From NCBI GenBank assembly GCA_040756415.1, contig JBFLYZ010000005.1:24112-88111 (forward strand): a stretch of DNA of 64,000 nt, given 5' to 3'. Made by a program: the position numbers and the translations under genes. The notes beneath the pieces were generated by a model that made no database searches, had not been told where the DNA came from, and was given only the letters and a program-made list of their open reading frames with translations. Source of the DNA: JBFLYZ01 sp040756415. Lineage in GTDB: Bacteria > Bacteroidota > Bacteroidia > JADZBD01. Each line of letters starts with the position of its first letter. Positions within the stretch are counted from its first letter, which is position 1. This document shows, in pieces, positions 41,873 to 51,030 of this stretch.

Positions 41873-43833
41873 TGGCAAAACCGAAAGAAAAGCAAAAAGT
41901 TAAAAAAGCGGGCATACGCAAAGAGGAGATAAGGTCCGTTCTCTTCCCTTTTCTTTCTTCGTTCAGGGCGCAGGCGGCCTTTCTGCTGATCATCGGTTTT
42001 ATATTTTACGCCAATTCGCTCAGGAACCAGTATGCCCTCGATGACGATATTGTTATCCTCAAGAACAAGTACGTGCAGGACGGCTTCAGGGGGATCAAAA
42101 AGATCATGTCGCGCGATGCGTACGACAGCTTTTACAGCCAGATGCAGTCGGGTGAACAGCTCTCCGGGGGGCGCTACCGCCCCTTATCCATCGTTACTTT
42201 TGCCATCGAAAAGCAGTTTTTCGGCAACGATGCGGGTGTGCGGCATTTCTTCAACGTTGCGTTTTACCTGCTCTCGGTGGTGGTGCTGCTTTACCTGCTG
42301 CGCTATTATTTTTTCAGGAGCCTGCCCGATATAGCCTTCATCGCTGCCCTGCTCTTTACCGTTCATCCCATTCATACCGAGGTGGTGGCCAACGTGAAAA
42401 GCCGTGACGAGATATTTTCATTCCTGTTCATCTGCCTTACTTTCATATACGCTTTCCGCTGGCGCGAGGATAATAAGACCGGAAGCATGCTCAAAGCGGC
42501 AGCCTGCTATTTCCTTGCCCTGCTTTCCAAGGAATGGGGCATCACGCTGGTGGCCCTTATCCCGCTGGCATTCGTCATTTTCAGGAAGGAAGGGCTGGGC
42601 GAAAGCATAAAAAAGAGCATTCCGTTCTTCGCGGTGGCAGTTGTTTACATGATGCTCAGGATAAAGTTCGTGGGCCTGGGCGGTGGCCAGGGACATGACG
42701 AGCTGCTGAACAATCCCTATCTGCTGGCCACCAAAGCTGAAAAGTGGGCCACGCAGATCTTCGTACTGCTCAAATACCTCGGCCTGCTTATTGTCCCGTA
42801 TCCCCTCAGCGCGGACTATTCGTACAACACCATTCATTACCGCAGCTTTGGCAGTTGGGATACCTGGCTGTCTCTTGCCGTTTACGCAGGCATGGCGTTC
42901 ATGGCCTGGAAGTTCTATAAGCAAAGGCACCCGCTGGCCTTTGCCATCCTGCTTTACCTGGCCTTCCTTTCCATGGTGTCGAACTTCATATTGAATATAG
43001 GCGCCAGTATGGGCGAGCGCCTGGTGTACCATTCCTCGCTGGGTTTTGTGATGATGCTGGCCATCGGCCTGCATGCCGGGCTGAATAAGCTGGGCAGCGA
43101 AAATGCCAGGCGGGCGGTGCTGTATGCCCTGCTTGTGCCCGTGATCGCGCTGTTCGGCTGGATAACCGTGGAGCGCAATGCGCAGTGGAAAAACGACCGC
43201 ACCTTGTTCATCCACGATGCCAAAGTGGTGAATGAAAGTGTGATGGCCAACGGCAATGCGGGCAAGTCCTTCATCGAAATAGCGGAAAGCGTGATGAAGT
43301 CCGACAGCCTGATCGCTGATTTTGATTTTGCTCACCTGCGCACGGGAATCCCGCAGCAGGACTCGGTGCTGAAGCAGCAGCTTCTCGACAGCGCCCTGTT
43401 CTACCTGAACCGGGCCACCGCCCTCCATCCCAGGCATTACATCGCGTACCTGAACATGGGATTTGTGTGGTACATACGCAGGGACTTTGAAAAATGCGAG
43501 TATTGGTGGAACAAGGCCGACAGCGTTTTCCCCCGCAGGAACCATCCCAACTTCTGGCGTACGTACGATGTGCCGCTTGCGCAGGTATTCCAGGGCAAGG
43601 GGCGGCAGGCCGGCAGCCGGAACGATATTCCCGCGGCCATCGCTTATCTTGAAAAGGCGGTGAAGTACGATCCGATGAGCTCCGATATCTGGACCGACCT
43701 GGGCGGAGCGTATTATACCGTTAAGAACTACAACAAGGCGTACGAATGCTGGCAGAAGGCCCTGCAGTTGAATCCCAATAACGCCCAGGCAAAGCAAGGC
43801 ATGAGCGCCATACAACTGGTGCCTTCAAAATAA
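41872..43833 (+). CDS. TMTC-like multispanning protein with C-terminal TPRs
   Basis: 653 residues: lysine-rich cytoplasmic start, then about eleven membrane helices with the loop NSLRNQYALDDDIVILKN and HPIHTEVVANVKSRDEI, and two or three C-terminal TPRs (YTVKNYNKAYECWQKALQLN). The DD motif in the first loop and the HxxHxE motif resemble eukaryotic TMTC and GT-C type O-mannosyltransferases, which use a lipid-linked sugar. Bacteroidota have many; substrate unknown. Translationally coupled to the gene before it. Confidence 0.85.
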   Translation: MAKPKEKQKVKKAGIRKEEIRSVLFPFLSSFRAQAAFLLIIGFIFYANSLRNQYALDDDIVILKNKYVQDGFRGIKKIMSRDAYDSFYSQMQSGEQLSGGRYRPLSIVTFAIEKQFFGNDAGVRHFFNVAFYLLSVVVLLYLLRYYFFRSLPDIAFIAALLFTVHPIHTEVVANVKSRDEIFSFLFICLTFIYAFRWREDNKTGSMLKAAACYFLALLSKEWGITLVALIPLAFVIFRKEGLGESIKKSIPFFAVAVVYMMLRIKFVGLGGGQGHDELLNNPYLLATKAEKWATQIFVLLKYLGLLIVPYPLSADYSYNTIHYRSFGSWDTWLSLAVYAGMAFMAWKFYKQRHPLAFAILLYLAFLSMVSNFILNIGASMGERLVYHSSLGFVMMLAIGLHAGLNKLGSENARRAVLYALLVPVIALFGWITVERNAQWKNDRTLFIHDAKVVNESVMANGNAGKSFIEIAESVMKSDSLIADFDFAHLRTGIPQQDSVLKQQLLDSALFYLNRATALHPRHYIAYLNMGFVWYIRRDFEKCEYWWNKADSVFPRRNHPNFWRTYDVPLAQVFQGKGRQAGSRNDIPAAIAYLEKAVKYDPMSSDIWTDLGGAYYTVKNYNKAYECWQKALQLNPNNAQAKQGMSAIQLVPSK

Positions 43834-43839
43834 GCAGCC

Positions 43840-45063
43840 ATGAATAAAATCGTCCTGTTCCTTCTTGCTGCGCTGCTCATGGCGGCCTGCTCGGGCGAGG
43901 ATCACCTGGCCAGGGAAAAGAAAGAGATGGAGGCCTTCATGGCCAGCGAGGACCTGCTGGTGTACCGGGGGCTCAAGGCCACCCTGCGCTCCCTGCCCGC
44001 GGGTGCCGCCACCGACACATCGCTTTCGAAGGTGCAGCGCATCAGCTTCAGCATGCTCAGGCAGGTGCTGGGAATGGCTGCGGACAGCGGTTATTCCCTC
44101 AGCGACTATTTCGCGGCCATGTCGCAGCTCTCGGAGCTGAAACAGGAGCTGGCACAGGCGGACGAGGATAAGTACCCCACCCTGTTGCAGAGCCTCTTCA
44201 CCGTATCGGGCGCTTCAGCGGGCGACCTGCTGGCCAGGTACAACTCGGCATGCGAGCACATCATCCTGGGCCTGACCTGGACCGGCATGGGCGCGCCAGA
44301 GAATTTTTCCGTTTACGAGATCATCCGCTCGGATCCCGGCCAGATCGATGATCCCCTGTTCCGCCTGGCCGGATGCTTTATCCGGGGAATGGTGCTGGGC
44401 AAGCGGAAATGGAACTATTCTGCCGAGAAAGAATATGACGCATACCTGGCCTACCTCGAAAAGAACCGTAAGGCCGTGCTGGAAGAAGCGGCCGTACAGG
44501 AGCTGCTTACATCAGCCGACCTGGCAGAAGATAAGCTGTACGCCAGCCTGCACGGTCCAGCCCTGCTGATGCGGGGCTTCTGCAAGCTGGATTCCGACAG
44601 AAGGGATGAGGCGGAAGAGGATTTCGAGCTGTTCGTAAAGGACGCGAACCGGGCGGGGATCGATAATGAGGGCGTGTGGCTGATGCGCGCGTACATCGCG
44701 ATCAGTAACGAGAATAAGGAAGAGGCGCTTGCCATGCTCGATAAGCTGGCCGGCAGCGGTAAGCTGAGGGATGAGGAGAAAGAGATCATCGCTGAGGTAA
44801 AAGGTTTCCTGGAGGAGCGCGAGAAAGGCAAGGCCCTCAACAGGATCACCGATAAACTGTTCATTGCGAAAGTGGCTTACCTCTATGCGGAGAAACAGAT
44901 ATCGGCCGTTGACTGGTATTCAAAGCTGCGCCTGTCGGAGACCGGCAGCAAGTTCAGCGAGCTGACGGGCGTGATCGAAGAGAATTACGCCCTGCTGGCG
45001 GGCGATGTGACCGGTACGATAGAGAACAAGGCGAAGGACCTGATCGATGCCGTTATGAAATAA
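43840..45063 (+). CDS. Hypothetical helical lipoprotein
   Basis: 407 residues. Signal II peptide with LMAAC (C17). The mature protein is predominantly alpha-helical and rich in Glu/Lys/Leu with TPR-like pairs (ALLMRGFCKLDSDRRDEAEEDF and AIS-NENKEEALAMLDKLA), so an irregular helical solenoid is likely. Six bases after the TMTC-like gene and followed by a strong terminator, it ends the operon. No family recognised. Confidence 0.75.
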   Translation: MNKIVLFLLAALLMAACSGEDHLAREKKEMEAFMASEDLLVYRGLKATLRSLPAGAATDTSLSKVQRISFSMLRQVLGMAADSGYSLSDYFAAMSQLSELKQELAQADEDKYPTLLQSLFTVSGASAGDLLARYNSACEHIILGLTWTGMGAPENFSVYEIIRSDPGQIDDPLFRLAGCFIRGMVLGKRKWNYSAEKEYDAYLAYLEKNRKAVLEEAAVQELLTSADLAEDKLYASLHGPALLMRGFCKLDSDRRDEAEEDFELFVKDANRAGIDNEGVWLMRAYIAISNENKEEALAMLDKLAGSGKLRDEEKEIIAEVKGFLEEREKGKALNRITDKLFIAKVAYLYAEKQISAVDWYSKLRLSETGSKFSELTGVIEENYALLAGDVTGTIENKAKDLIDAVMK

Positions 45064-45094
45064 AAAAGTCCCCCGCCCTGGGCGGAGGACTTTT
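45064..45094. terminator. Bidirectional terminator
   Basis: Arms AAAAGTCC (45064-45071) and GGACTTTT (45087-45094) with an inner GC-rich pair CCGCC/GGCGG, T runs on both strands. It separates two convergent genes ending at 45063 and 45114. Confidence 0.85.
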
Positions 45095-45113
45095 CGTTCT
45101 TTTCTAAAACAAA

Positions 45114-45548
45114 TTATCCCCTTTCTGCAGTTGCCAGTCCGTATTTTTGCTTGAGTTTATCATCGTATTCGTCAGCATAATTTCCTATGCGGTTGATCAT
45201 TGCTGTAGCTTCCGACTGATCGAGGCCATCCAGCTCGCGGATCATTTTGAGATAAGCCCAGTCCTTGAAAATGGTGAACGATACGCCATACAGGGAGTGG
45301 TTGATCTCCAGCAGGTCCTTGGTGAAGATATGCTGGTTGTTCACGGGAATCTGGCAGATGGGCGCCATTACCTGGAAGTAGCCATACTCCTGGTCCTGCA
45401 GTTTCCACACATCGATCCATACGGGGGCAGAGCCTTTTTTCAGGTTCCACTGGCCCGGGGTTTCTGCGTTCTTGCAGGCGGCAGGATCGACACCAAAGCT
45501 GCGGATGATGTTATCGATCATGTCGTAATACGTTTGTAATGGTTGCAT
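45114..45548 (-). CDS. YbjN-domain protein
   Basis: 144 residues, cytosolic. A helical start (YYDMIDNIIRSFGVDP), strands WIDVWKLQDQEYGYFQVMAP and a helix after QHIFTKDLLEINHSLYGV give the YbjN / type III chaperone-like fold. Such small proteins act as chaperones or regulators in other phyla; the role here is unknown. Promoter with both elements is present at 45602-45631, and a terminator lies after the stop, so this is a single-gene unit. Confidence 0.8.
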   Translation of the reverse strand: MQPLQTYYDMIDNIIRSFGVDPAACKNAETPGQWNLKKGSAPVWIDVWKLQDQEYGYFQVMAPICQIPVNNQHIFTKDLLEINHSLYGVSFTIFKDWAYLKMIRELDGLDQSEATAMINRIGNYADEYDDKLKQKYGLATAERG

Positions 45549-45601
45549 GGGATAAAAGTTTTAAGAGTTTAACAAATTTCAAAGCCACCACGGCTCTGTG
45601 A

Positions 45602-45631
45602 CAAAGGTAAAATTCTTCTTCACAAGGCAAA
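45602..45631 (-). promoter_or_regulatory. Promoter of the YbjN-domain gene
   Basis: Minus strand TTTG (45631-45628), 18-base spacer, TACCTTTG (45609-45602); about 54 bases before the ATG, giving a normal-length leader. Confidence 0.55.
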
Positions 45632-45670
45632 GCAAAGTGGATAACTTTTTACAGTGAAAACAGCCCCTGT

Positions 45671-45719
45671 ATTTACGCGCTCTTGCACCTCCCCGGGCGC
45701 CCGGATTCGGGTCGTAAAT
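45671..45719. repeat. Large inverted repeat downstream of atpG
   Basis: ATTTACG (45671-45677) and CGTAAAT (45713-45719) enclose the perfect palindrome CCGGGCGCCCGG (45693-45704). It lies 33 bases beyond the atpG stop and may end or stabilise the ATP synthase transcript; no T run follows. Confidence 0.5.
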
Positions 45720-45751
45720 GAGGCCGGGCGGGCCTGGCCGCCACGGGAAAA

Positions 45752-46636
45752 TTAATTGTTAAGGGCTTCGGCTCCGCCCACTATTTCGAGGATCTCTCCA
45801 GTGATCGCAGCCTGGCGGGCCTTATTGTAGTTGATGCGCAGGGTGCGCAGCAGCTCCTTGGCGTTATCGGTCGCTTTATGCATGGCGGTCATGCGCGCGC
45901 CATGTTCGGCCGCGTGCGAATCCAGCAGGGCCTTGTAAAGCTGGGTTTTAAGGGTGCGGGGTATCAGGTCCTGAACGATCTGCTCCCGGTTGGGTTCAAA
46001 GATGTAATCATGAACCTCTTTCTTCCTGGCCCCGCTGCCGGCAGGCACCACGGGCAGGAATTGCTCCGCCACGGTGATCTGCACCGCGGCATTCTTGAAC
46101 TGGTTATACACCAGGTCGATCTTGTCGAACTCGCCCTTGGCGAAGGCCTCCATGATCTTTTCCGCCACGGGAGCCACGTTGTCGAAGGTCAGCCTGTCGA
46201 AAAGCTCGTTGAGCTTGCGCGGCATGTCCGAGCCGATGATCTTAAAGGGGGTTTTCTTGAAATAGTCGTTCGCCTTCTTGCCTATGCAAATGATGGTGAT
46301 GTTCTTGTCTTTGTATTGCTCGCGTATCAGGCGGTTGGCCAGCTTGATCACATTGGCGTTGAAGCCACCGCACAGCCCGCGGTTAGAGGTAATGACCACC
46401 AGCAGCACGTTCCTGGTTTCTTTGGCCTGGCGCGAATAAACGCCTTCCGCGCCGCTGAGCGATGAGCTGAGGTTCTCGAAGATCTCCCGCAGCTTGTTGG
46501 CATAAGGCCTCATCTGCGTAATGGCATCCTGAGCCCGCTTCAGCTTGGCCGCACTCACCATCTTCATCGCGCTGGTGATCTGCTGCGTTGACGAGACCGA
46601 AGCTATCCGTACACGTACCTCCTTAAGGTTAGCCAT
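45752..46636 (-). CDS. atpG: ATP synthase F1 subunit gamma
   Basis: 294 residues. Both terminal helices of the central stalk are clear: MANLKEVRVRIASVSSTQQITSAMKMVSA-type start (LKEVRVRIASVSSTQQI, AMKMVSAAKLKRAQ) and NAKELLRTLRINYNKARQAA...ITGEILEIVGGAEAL at the end. ITSNRGLCGGFNANV is the conserved Rossmann-like block. It rotates inside the alpha3beta3 ring. Last gene of the atp operon, three bases after atpA. Confidence 0.97.
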   Translation of the reverse strand: MANLKEVRVRIASVSSTQQITSAMKMVSAAKLKRAQDAITQMRPYANKLREIFENLSSSLSGAEGVYSRQAKETRNVLLVVITSNRGLCGGFNANVIKLANRLIREQYKDKNITIICIGKKANDYFKKTPFKIIGSDMPRKLNELFDRLTFDNVAPVAEKIMEAFAKGEFDKIDLVYNQFKNAAVQITVAEQFLPVVPAGSGARKKEVHDYIFEPNREQIVQDLIPRTLKTQLYKALLDSHAAEHGARMTAMHKATDNAKELLRTLRINYNKARQAAITGEILEIVGGAEALNN

Positions 46637-46639
46637 TGC

Positions 46640-48223
46640 TTAGTTGTTCTTGTATTTGGGCGTAAGCTCCTTGGCGGCCTGCTCGAGAACGCTGGTCAGC
46701 GAATCATCGATCTTGCCGGCCTTCAGCTCGCTGAGCACGTTCTTATGCTTGGTCTCCATGTACTGCAGGAACTCGGTCTCGAACTCCCTCACCTTGTTCA
46801 CCGGCACATCCCTGAGCAGGCCCTTCGTTCCGCAGTAGATAATGGCTATCTGCTGTTCCACGCGAAGCGGGGAGAACTGTCCCTGCTTGAGGATCTCCAC
46901 GTTGCGCGCGCCCTTGTCGAGCACGGCCTTGGTGGCCGCGTCAAGGTCAGAGCCGAACTTGGCGAAGGCTTCCAGCTCGCGGTACTGCGCCTGGTCGAGC
47001 TTAAGGGTTCCAGCGATCTTTTTCATCGACTTGATCTGCGCGTTACCGCCCACGCGCGATACCGAGATACCTACGTTGATGGCAGGGCGAACGCCCGCGT
47101 TGAAGAGATTTGATTCCAGGAAGATCTGACCATCCGTGATCGAGATCACGTTGGTAGGGATATAGGCCGATACGTCACCGGCCTGGGTTTCGATGATGGG
47201 AAGCGCGGTGAGCGAGCCTCCGCCCTTGACCATGCCCTTGATGGAGTCGGGCAGGTCGTTCATGTTTTTGGCTATGTCGTCATTGGAGTTGATCTTGGCG
47301 GCACGCTCGAGCAGGCGGGAGTGCAGGTAGAACACGTCACCGGGATATGCCTCGCGCCCGGGAGGCCTTCTGAGCAGGAGCGATACCTCGCGGTAAGCCA
47401 CGGCCTGCTTGGAAAGGTCATCGTAAACAATAAGTGCGGGCCTTCCGGTATCGCGGAAGAACTCGCCTATGGCAGCGCCCGCAAAGGGAGCGTAGAACTG
47501 CATGGGGGCGGGGTCGGAAGCGTTGGCGGCCACGATCACCGTATAGGGCATGGCGCCATTCTCTTCCAGCACGCGCTGTATGTTGGCCACGGTAGAGCCT
47601 TTCTGGCCTACGGCCACGTAAATGCAATATACCGGCTTGCCGGCCTCGTAGAATTCCTTCTGGTTGATGATGGTATCGATGCACACTGCCGTTTTTCCGG
47701 TCTGGCGGTCACCGATCACCAGTTCGCGCTGCCCTCTTCCGATCGGGATCATGGCGTCAATGGCCTTGATGCCCGTTTGCAGGGGCTCGTTCACCGGCTG
47801 GCGGTAGATCACACCGGGAGCCTTGCGCTCCAGGGGCATCTCATATACTTCGCCCTTGATCGGCCCGCGGCCGTCTATGGGATTGCCCAGGGTATCCACC
47901 ACGCGGCCCAGCATGCCTTCGCCCACGTTGATCGAGGCGATCTTGCTGGTGCGCTTTACGGTGTCGCCCTCCTTGATATCGGTGGATGCGCCCAGCAATA
48001 CAGCGCCCACGTTATCCTCTTCCAGGTTGAGCACGATGCCTTTCAGCCCGTTGTTGAACTCGATCAGCTCGCCCGACTGAACGTTGCTCAGGCCGTAGAT
48101 GCGGGCAATGCCGTCACCTACCTGGAGCACGGTCCCTACCTCTTCGAGCTCGGAGGCGGTCTTGTAGTTGGAAAGCTGCTGGCGCAATATTGCAGATACT
48201 TCTGCCGGTTTTACTTCTGCCAT
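46640..48223 (-). CDS. atpA: ATP synthase F1 subunit alpha
   Basis: 527 residues. P-loop GDRQTGKTAVC, GDGIARIYGL in the barrel domain, VGQKGSTVA and the alpha-subunit signature PAINVGISVSRVGG are all present. It binds non-catalytic nucleotides and forms the ring with beta, whose gene atpD is not in this operon. 44 bases separate it from atpH, with TTACGAA-type microrepeats in the spacer. Confidence 0.98.
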   Translation of the reverse strand: MAEVKPAEVSAILRQQLSNYKTASELEEVGTVLQVGDGIARIYGLSNVQSGELIEFNNGLKGIVLNLEEDNVGAVLLGASTDIKEGDTVKRTSKIASINVGEGMLGRVVDTLGNPIDGRGPIKGEVYEMPLERKAPGVIYRQPVNEPLQTGIKAIDAMIPIGRGQRELVIGDRQTGKTAVCIDTIINQKEFYEAGKPVYCIYVAVGQKGSTVANIQRVLEENGAMPYTVIVAANASDPAPMQFYAPFAGAAIGEFFRDTGRPALIVYDDLSKQAVAYREVSLLLRRPPGREAYPGDVFYLHSRLLERAAKINSNDDIAKNMNDLPDSIKGMVKGGGSLTALPIIETQAGDVSAYIPTNVISITDGQIFLESNLFNAGVRPAINVGISVSRVGGNAQIKSMKKIAGTLKLDQAQYRELEAFAKFGSDLDAATKAVLDKGARNVEILKQGQFSPLRVEQQIAIIYCGTKGLLRDVPVNKVREFETEFLQYMETKHKNVLSELKAGKIDDSLTSVLEQAAKELTPKYKNN

Positions 48224-48267
48224 GGTTACGAATTACAAATGGTTTACGAATACTACGAACAACTGAT

Positions 48268-48825
48268 TTAAAACTCTCTTATATATGGATTTTCATTAAA
48301 CACCCTGTTCAGCTTCATGAGCTTGGTGCGTATGCTGGTATCGTCCTGCTTATCGCCCACGCGGATGATGAAGCCACCGATAATGTTCGCGTCCACCTTC
48401 TCCACCAGTTCTATCTCCGAGCGCACGGCCGCTTTCACCACTTCCAGCACCTTTGCCCTCAGCTCCTCGTCCAGGCCCATGGCGGTGGTGATCACAGCGG
48501 TAAGGATCTTTTTATGCTTTTTGTACTGCTCCACGAACGATTCGGCTATCTGCTCCAGCGCATACTCCCTTTTCTTGCGCACAATGATATTGATGAACTC
48601 CCGGGTGATGGTATTTACCTTATTTCCGAACAGCGCGCTGAGTATAGCCTCTTTTTTGTCGGGCTTGATAATGGGCGACCTGAGCATCAGCGAAAAATCC
48701 CTGTTCTCTTTGCATACGCCCAGGATCATCTTCATATCGGCATACACCTTTTCCAGCTCGCCTTTTTCAAGGGCCAGGTCGAGTACCGATTTGGCGTAAC
48801 GCGATGCTAATTTGGTGCCTTGCAT
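48268..48825 (-). CDS. atpH: ATP synthase F1 subunit delta
   Basis: 185 residues: ASRYAKSVLDLALEKGELEKV at the N-terminal six-helix domain, FINIIVRKKREYALEQIAESF in the centre and VEKVDANIIGGFIIRVGDKQ near the C terminus, the OSCP/delta signature. It links the top of F1 to the peripheral stalk. Twelve-base gap to atpF. Confidence 0.95.
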   Translation of the reverse strand: MQGTKLASRYAKSVLDLALEKGELEKVYADMKMILGVCKENRDFSLMLRSPIIKPDKKEAILSALFGNKVNTITREFINIIVRKKREYALEQIAESFVEQYKKHKKILTAVITTAMGLDEELRAKVLEVVKAAVRSEIELVEKVDANIIGGFIIRVGDKQDDTSIRTKLMKLNRVFNENPYIREF

Positions 48826-48836
48826 TTAATCCAATA

Positions 48837-49331
48837 TTAATTCAGGTTCACGTCATCGAGCAGGGCCTTCACCAGCTTCTTCTGCTTTTCCTGCGATGAA
48901 AGCTCTTCTTTCAGTATCCTTTCCGCGATCTCCAGCGAAAGCTGGGCCACCTGGTTCTTCAGCTCGGTGATGGCGGCCATCTTCTCGTTGTGAATGGTCT
49001 CGCGGGCAATGGTGAGCAGGCGTTCGCCTTCCTTCTGCGCCCTGGTCCTGGCCTCGGCAATGATGGAATCCTTCATGTCGCGCGCTTCTTTCAGTATCTT
49101 GTCGCGCTCCAGGCGGGCCTCCTGCAGTATCTTCTCGTTACCGGCCTGCAGGGCCAGCATCTCTTCCTTGGCCTTCCTGGCCGAGTCCAGCGCGTTCTGG
49201 ATGGAATCCTCGCGCTCTTTGAGCATGTTCAGGATGGGCTTCCAGGCCATTTTCTTCAGCAGCAGGAAGAGGATGGCGAATCCCACGATCATCCAGAAGA
49301 CCAGGCCTATCGATGGCGTTAACAGTTCCAT
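48837..49331 (-). CDS. atpF: ATP synthase F0 subunit b
   Basis: 164 residues: a single N-terminal membrane helix (GLVFWMIVGFAILFLLLKKM) and a long charged coiled coil (ALDSARKAKEEMLALQAGNE, AIIAEARTRAQKEGERLL-type). It dimerises as the stator. The start follows a hairpin placed between atpE and atpF. Confidence 0.95.
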   Translation of the reverse strand: MELLTPSIGLVFWMIVGFAILFLLLKKMAWKPILNMLKEREDSIQNALDSARKAKEEMLALQAGNEKILQEARLERDKILKEARDMKDSIIAEARTRAQKEGERLLTIARETIHNEKMAAITELKNQVAQLSLEIAERILKEELSSQEKQKKLVKALLDDVNLN

Positions 49332-49380
49332 GTGTTTCTCTTTTTAATTTTTCTTTTCGTCTTACCCTTCTTTTAGAAAA

Positions 49381-49411
49381 TCCACCGCGCAATCAACCAT
49401 TGCGCGGTGGA
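49381..49411 (-). terminator. Strong hairpin between atpE and atpF
   Basis: Perfect 13-base arms (49381-49393 and 49399-49411), five-base loop, then TTTTC on the minus strand. It begins 14 bases after the atpE stop, inside the operon, so it is probably a partial terminator or mRNA-end stabiliser. Confidence 0.65.
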
Positions 49412-49425
49412 TGGAAATCCCGGTA

Positions 49426-49689
49426 TTACTTGAATACCACCAGGAAGCCTACCAGCATAGCGATGATGGCAGCGCCTTCAACCAGAGCGGCAGTCAGGAT
49501 CATGTTGGCGCGGATATCGTTGAGCGCCTCAGGCTGACGCGCGATGGATTCCAGCGCGCTGCCCCCGATGCGTCCAATGCCGATACCGGCACCAATAGCG
49601 GCCAGGCCTGCGCCTACCGCGGCCATACCATAGCCTAAGCCAAGGTTTCCTGCCATTTCTGTTGCCTGTAAAAGAACTGATGCTAACAT
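49426..49689 (-). CDS. atpE: ATP synthase F0 subunit c
   Basis: 87 residues, two membrane hairpin helices: AAVGAGLAAIGAGIGIGRIG with the glycine pack, RQPE loop contacting gamma, and LVEGAAIIAMLVGFLVVF with the ion-carrying E71. The residue after E71 is Gly, without the Ser/Thr of sodium-type rings, so proton coupling is inferred. It forms the rotor ring. Confidence 0.97.
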   Translation of the reverse strand: MLASVLLQATEMAGNLGLGYGMAAVGAGLAAIGAGIGIGRIGGSALESIARQPEALNDIRANMILTAALVEGAAIIAMLVGFLVVFK

Positions 49690-49725
49690 GTTTGTATATA
49701 TTAAGGGTTAAACAAAAAATACGGA

Positions 49726-50877
49726 TCAATGATGCTCTTCATGATGTCCTTCCTCCAATGCCGCCCCGATGTAAATGCTCGAGAGCAGGGTGAAAACATA
49801 GGCCTGCAGGAAGGCGACCAGCAGCTCCAGCACCGACATGAAGACCACGAAAAGCACGGAAAAGGGAGAGACCACGCTGCCAGCGACAACGCTTTTCTCC
49901 CCGAAAATAAAGATCAGGCTGACAAAGGTGAGCACCACGATGTGTCCTGCCGTTATGTTCGCGAATAAACGAAGCATGAGCACCATGGGCCGGATGAACA
50001 CGCCCAGTATCTCGATAGGGGTGAGGATGAGCAGCACGGGAGCGGGAACGCCCGGCATGGCGAAGATGTGCCTCCAGTAATGGCGGTTGGAGCTGAGCAG
50101 GCTCACGATGAAGGTGATCAGGGCCAGCACCAGGGTAACGGAGATATTGCCTGTTACGTTGGCGCCAGCGGGAAAAATGGGAATGAGCCCCAGCAGATTG
50201 TTGATCCAGATGAAAAAGAATGCGGTGAGGAGGTAGGGAAGATATTTTTCGTAGCGCGGGCCGATGTTGGCCTTGGCCACATCATCGCGTATGAAAACGA
50301 TGAGCGGCTCGATGAGCGATTGCAGCCCCCTGGGCGCTTTGCCCTGGTTGCGCGTATAGGCTTTGGCCACGGAAATAAAAATGATCAGCATAAGGGCTAT
50401 GCTTACAAACAGGGCCAGCACGTTCTTGGTGATGGAAAAGTCTTTGATCCGGGCGGTGGCCGCCTCATCCTTGTTGCCGGCCTCATCTACCGCTATGATA
50501 CGGCCTTTTTCCAGGCGGTAATTGTATTTCCCCTTTACGGTGGCTTCGCCATGATGAAAGGCACCCGACATGAAAACGTCAAGGCCCTTGTCGGTATACA
50601 GGATCACCGGCAGCGGGATGGATACCGCGTGGTGGCCTTCACCCCACAGGTGCCAGTCGTGTGCGTCAAGCACGTGGTCGAGTATCATCTCACCGGCATT
50701 GAACTTCTTGCTGCCGCCATGGCTGCCGTGGGCTTCATGGCTGGTGGATGAAGCGCTGTCGTGCCCGGTGGTGGGATGCTCTTCTGAAGCGAAAGCGAAA
50801 CGCGTTCCTGCGCCCATCAGCATCAGGATCGCCAGTACGATCCCCGCTTTCTTCAGACTGTTCTTTTTGCCGCTCAT
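49726..50877 (-). CDS. atpB: ATP synthase F0 subunit a with exported His-rich N-terminal domain
   Basis: 383 residues, longer than the ~270 of E. coli. The N terminus has a signal-like helix (AGIVLAILMLMGAGTRFAFA) and a His/Ser-rich stretch (EEHPTTGHDSASSTSHEAHG, HDWHLWGEGHH), then a beta-rich extracytoplasmic domain to ~135. Five membrane helices follow with the essential arginine in MLRLFANITAGH. The extension is common in Bacteroidota; its role is unknown and metal binding is only suggested by the histidines. Confidence 0.95.
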   Translation of the reverse strand: MSGKKNSLKKAGIVLAILMLMGAGTRFAFASEEHPTTGHDSASSTSHEAHGSHGGSKKFNAGEMILDHVLDAHDWHLWGEGHHAVSIPLPVILYTDKGLDVFMSGAFHHGEATVKGKYNYRLEKGRIIAVDEAGNKDEAATARIKDFSITKNVLALFVSIALMLIIFISVAKAYTRNQGKAPRGLQSLIEPLIVFIRDDVAKANIGPRYEKYLPYLLTAFFFIWINNLLGLIPIFPAGANVTGNISVTLVLALITFIVSLLSSNRHYWRHIFAMPGVPAPVLLILTPIEILGVFIRPMVLMLRLFANITAGHIVVLTFVSLIFIFGEKSVVAGSVVSPFSVLFVVFMSVLELLVAFLQAYVFTLLSSIYIGAALEEGHHEEHH

Positions 50878-51030
50878 GGTATGCTTAAAAAATCGTGCGC
50901 AAAAGTAGATAAATAATTGAACCGCGGATGAGAAAGAGGGCTCATTTTTTTCACAATTCTCAAAATGAAAAGGCGGCTAAGACGACCCTTGATTTTCAGG
51001 GGGTAAATAAGCCCCCAAGCCTGACGGGTA

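Noticed and set aside
42418..43815. 465-codon open frame on the minus strand
   Set aside because: Antisense to the TMTC-like gene, no domain, His/Gln-rich.
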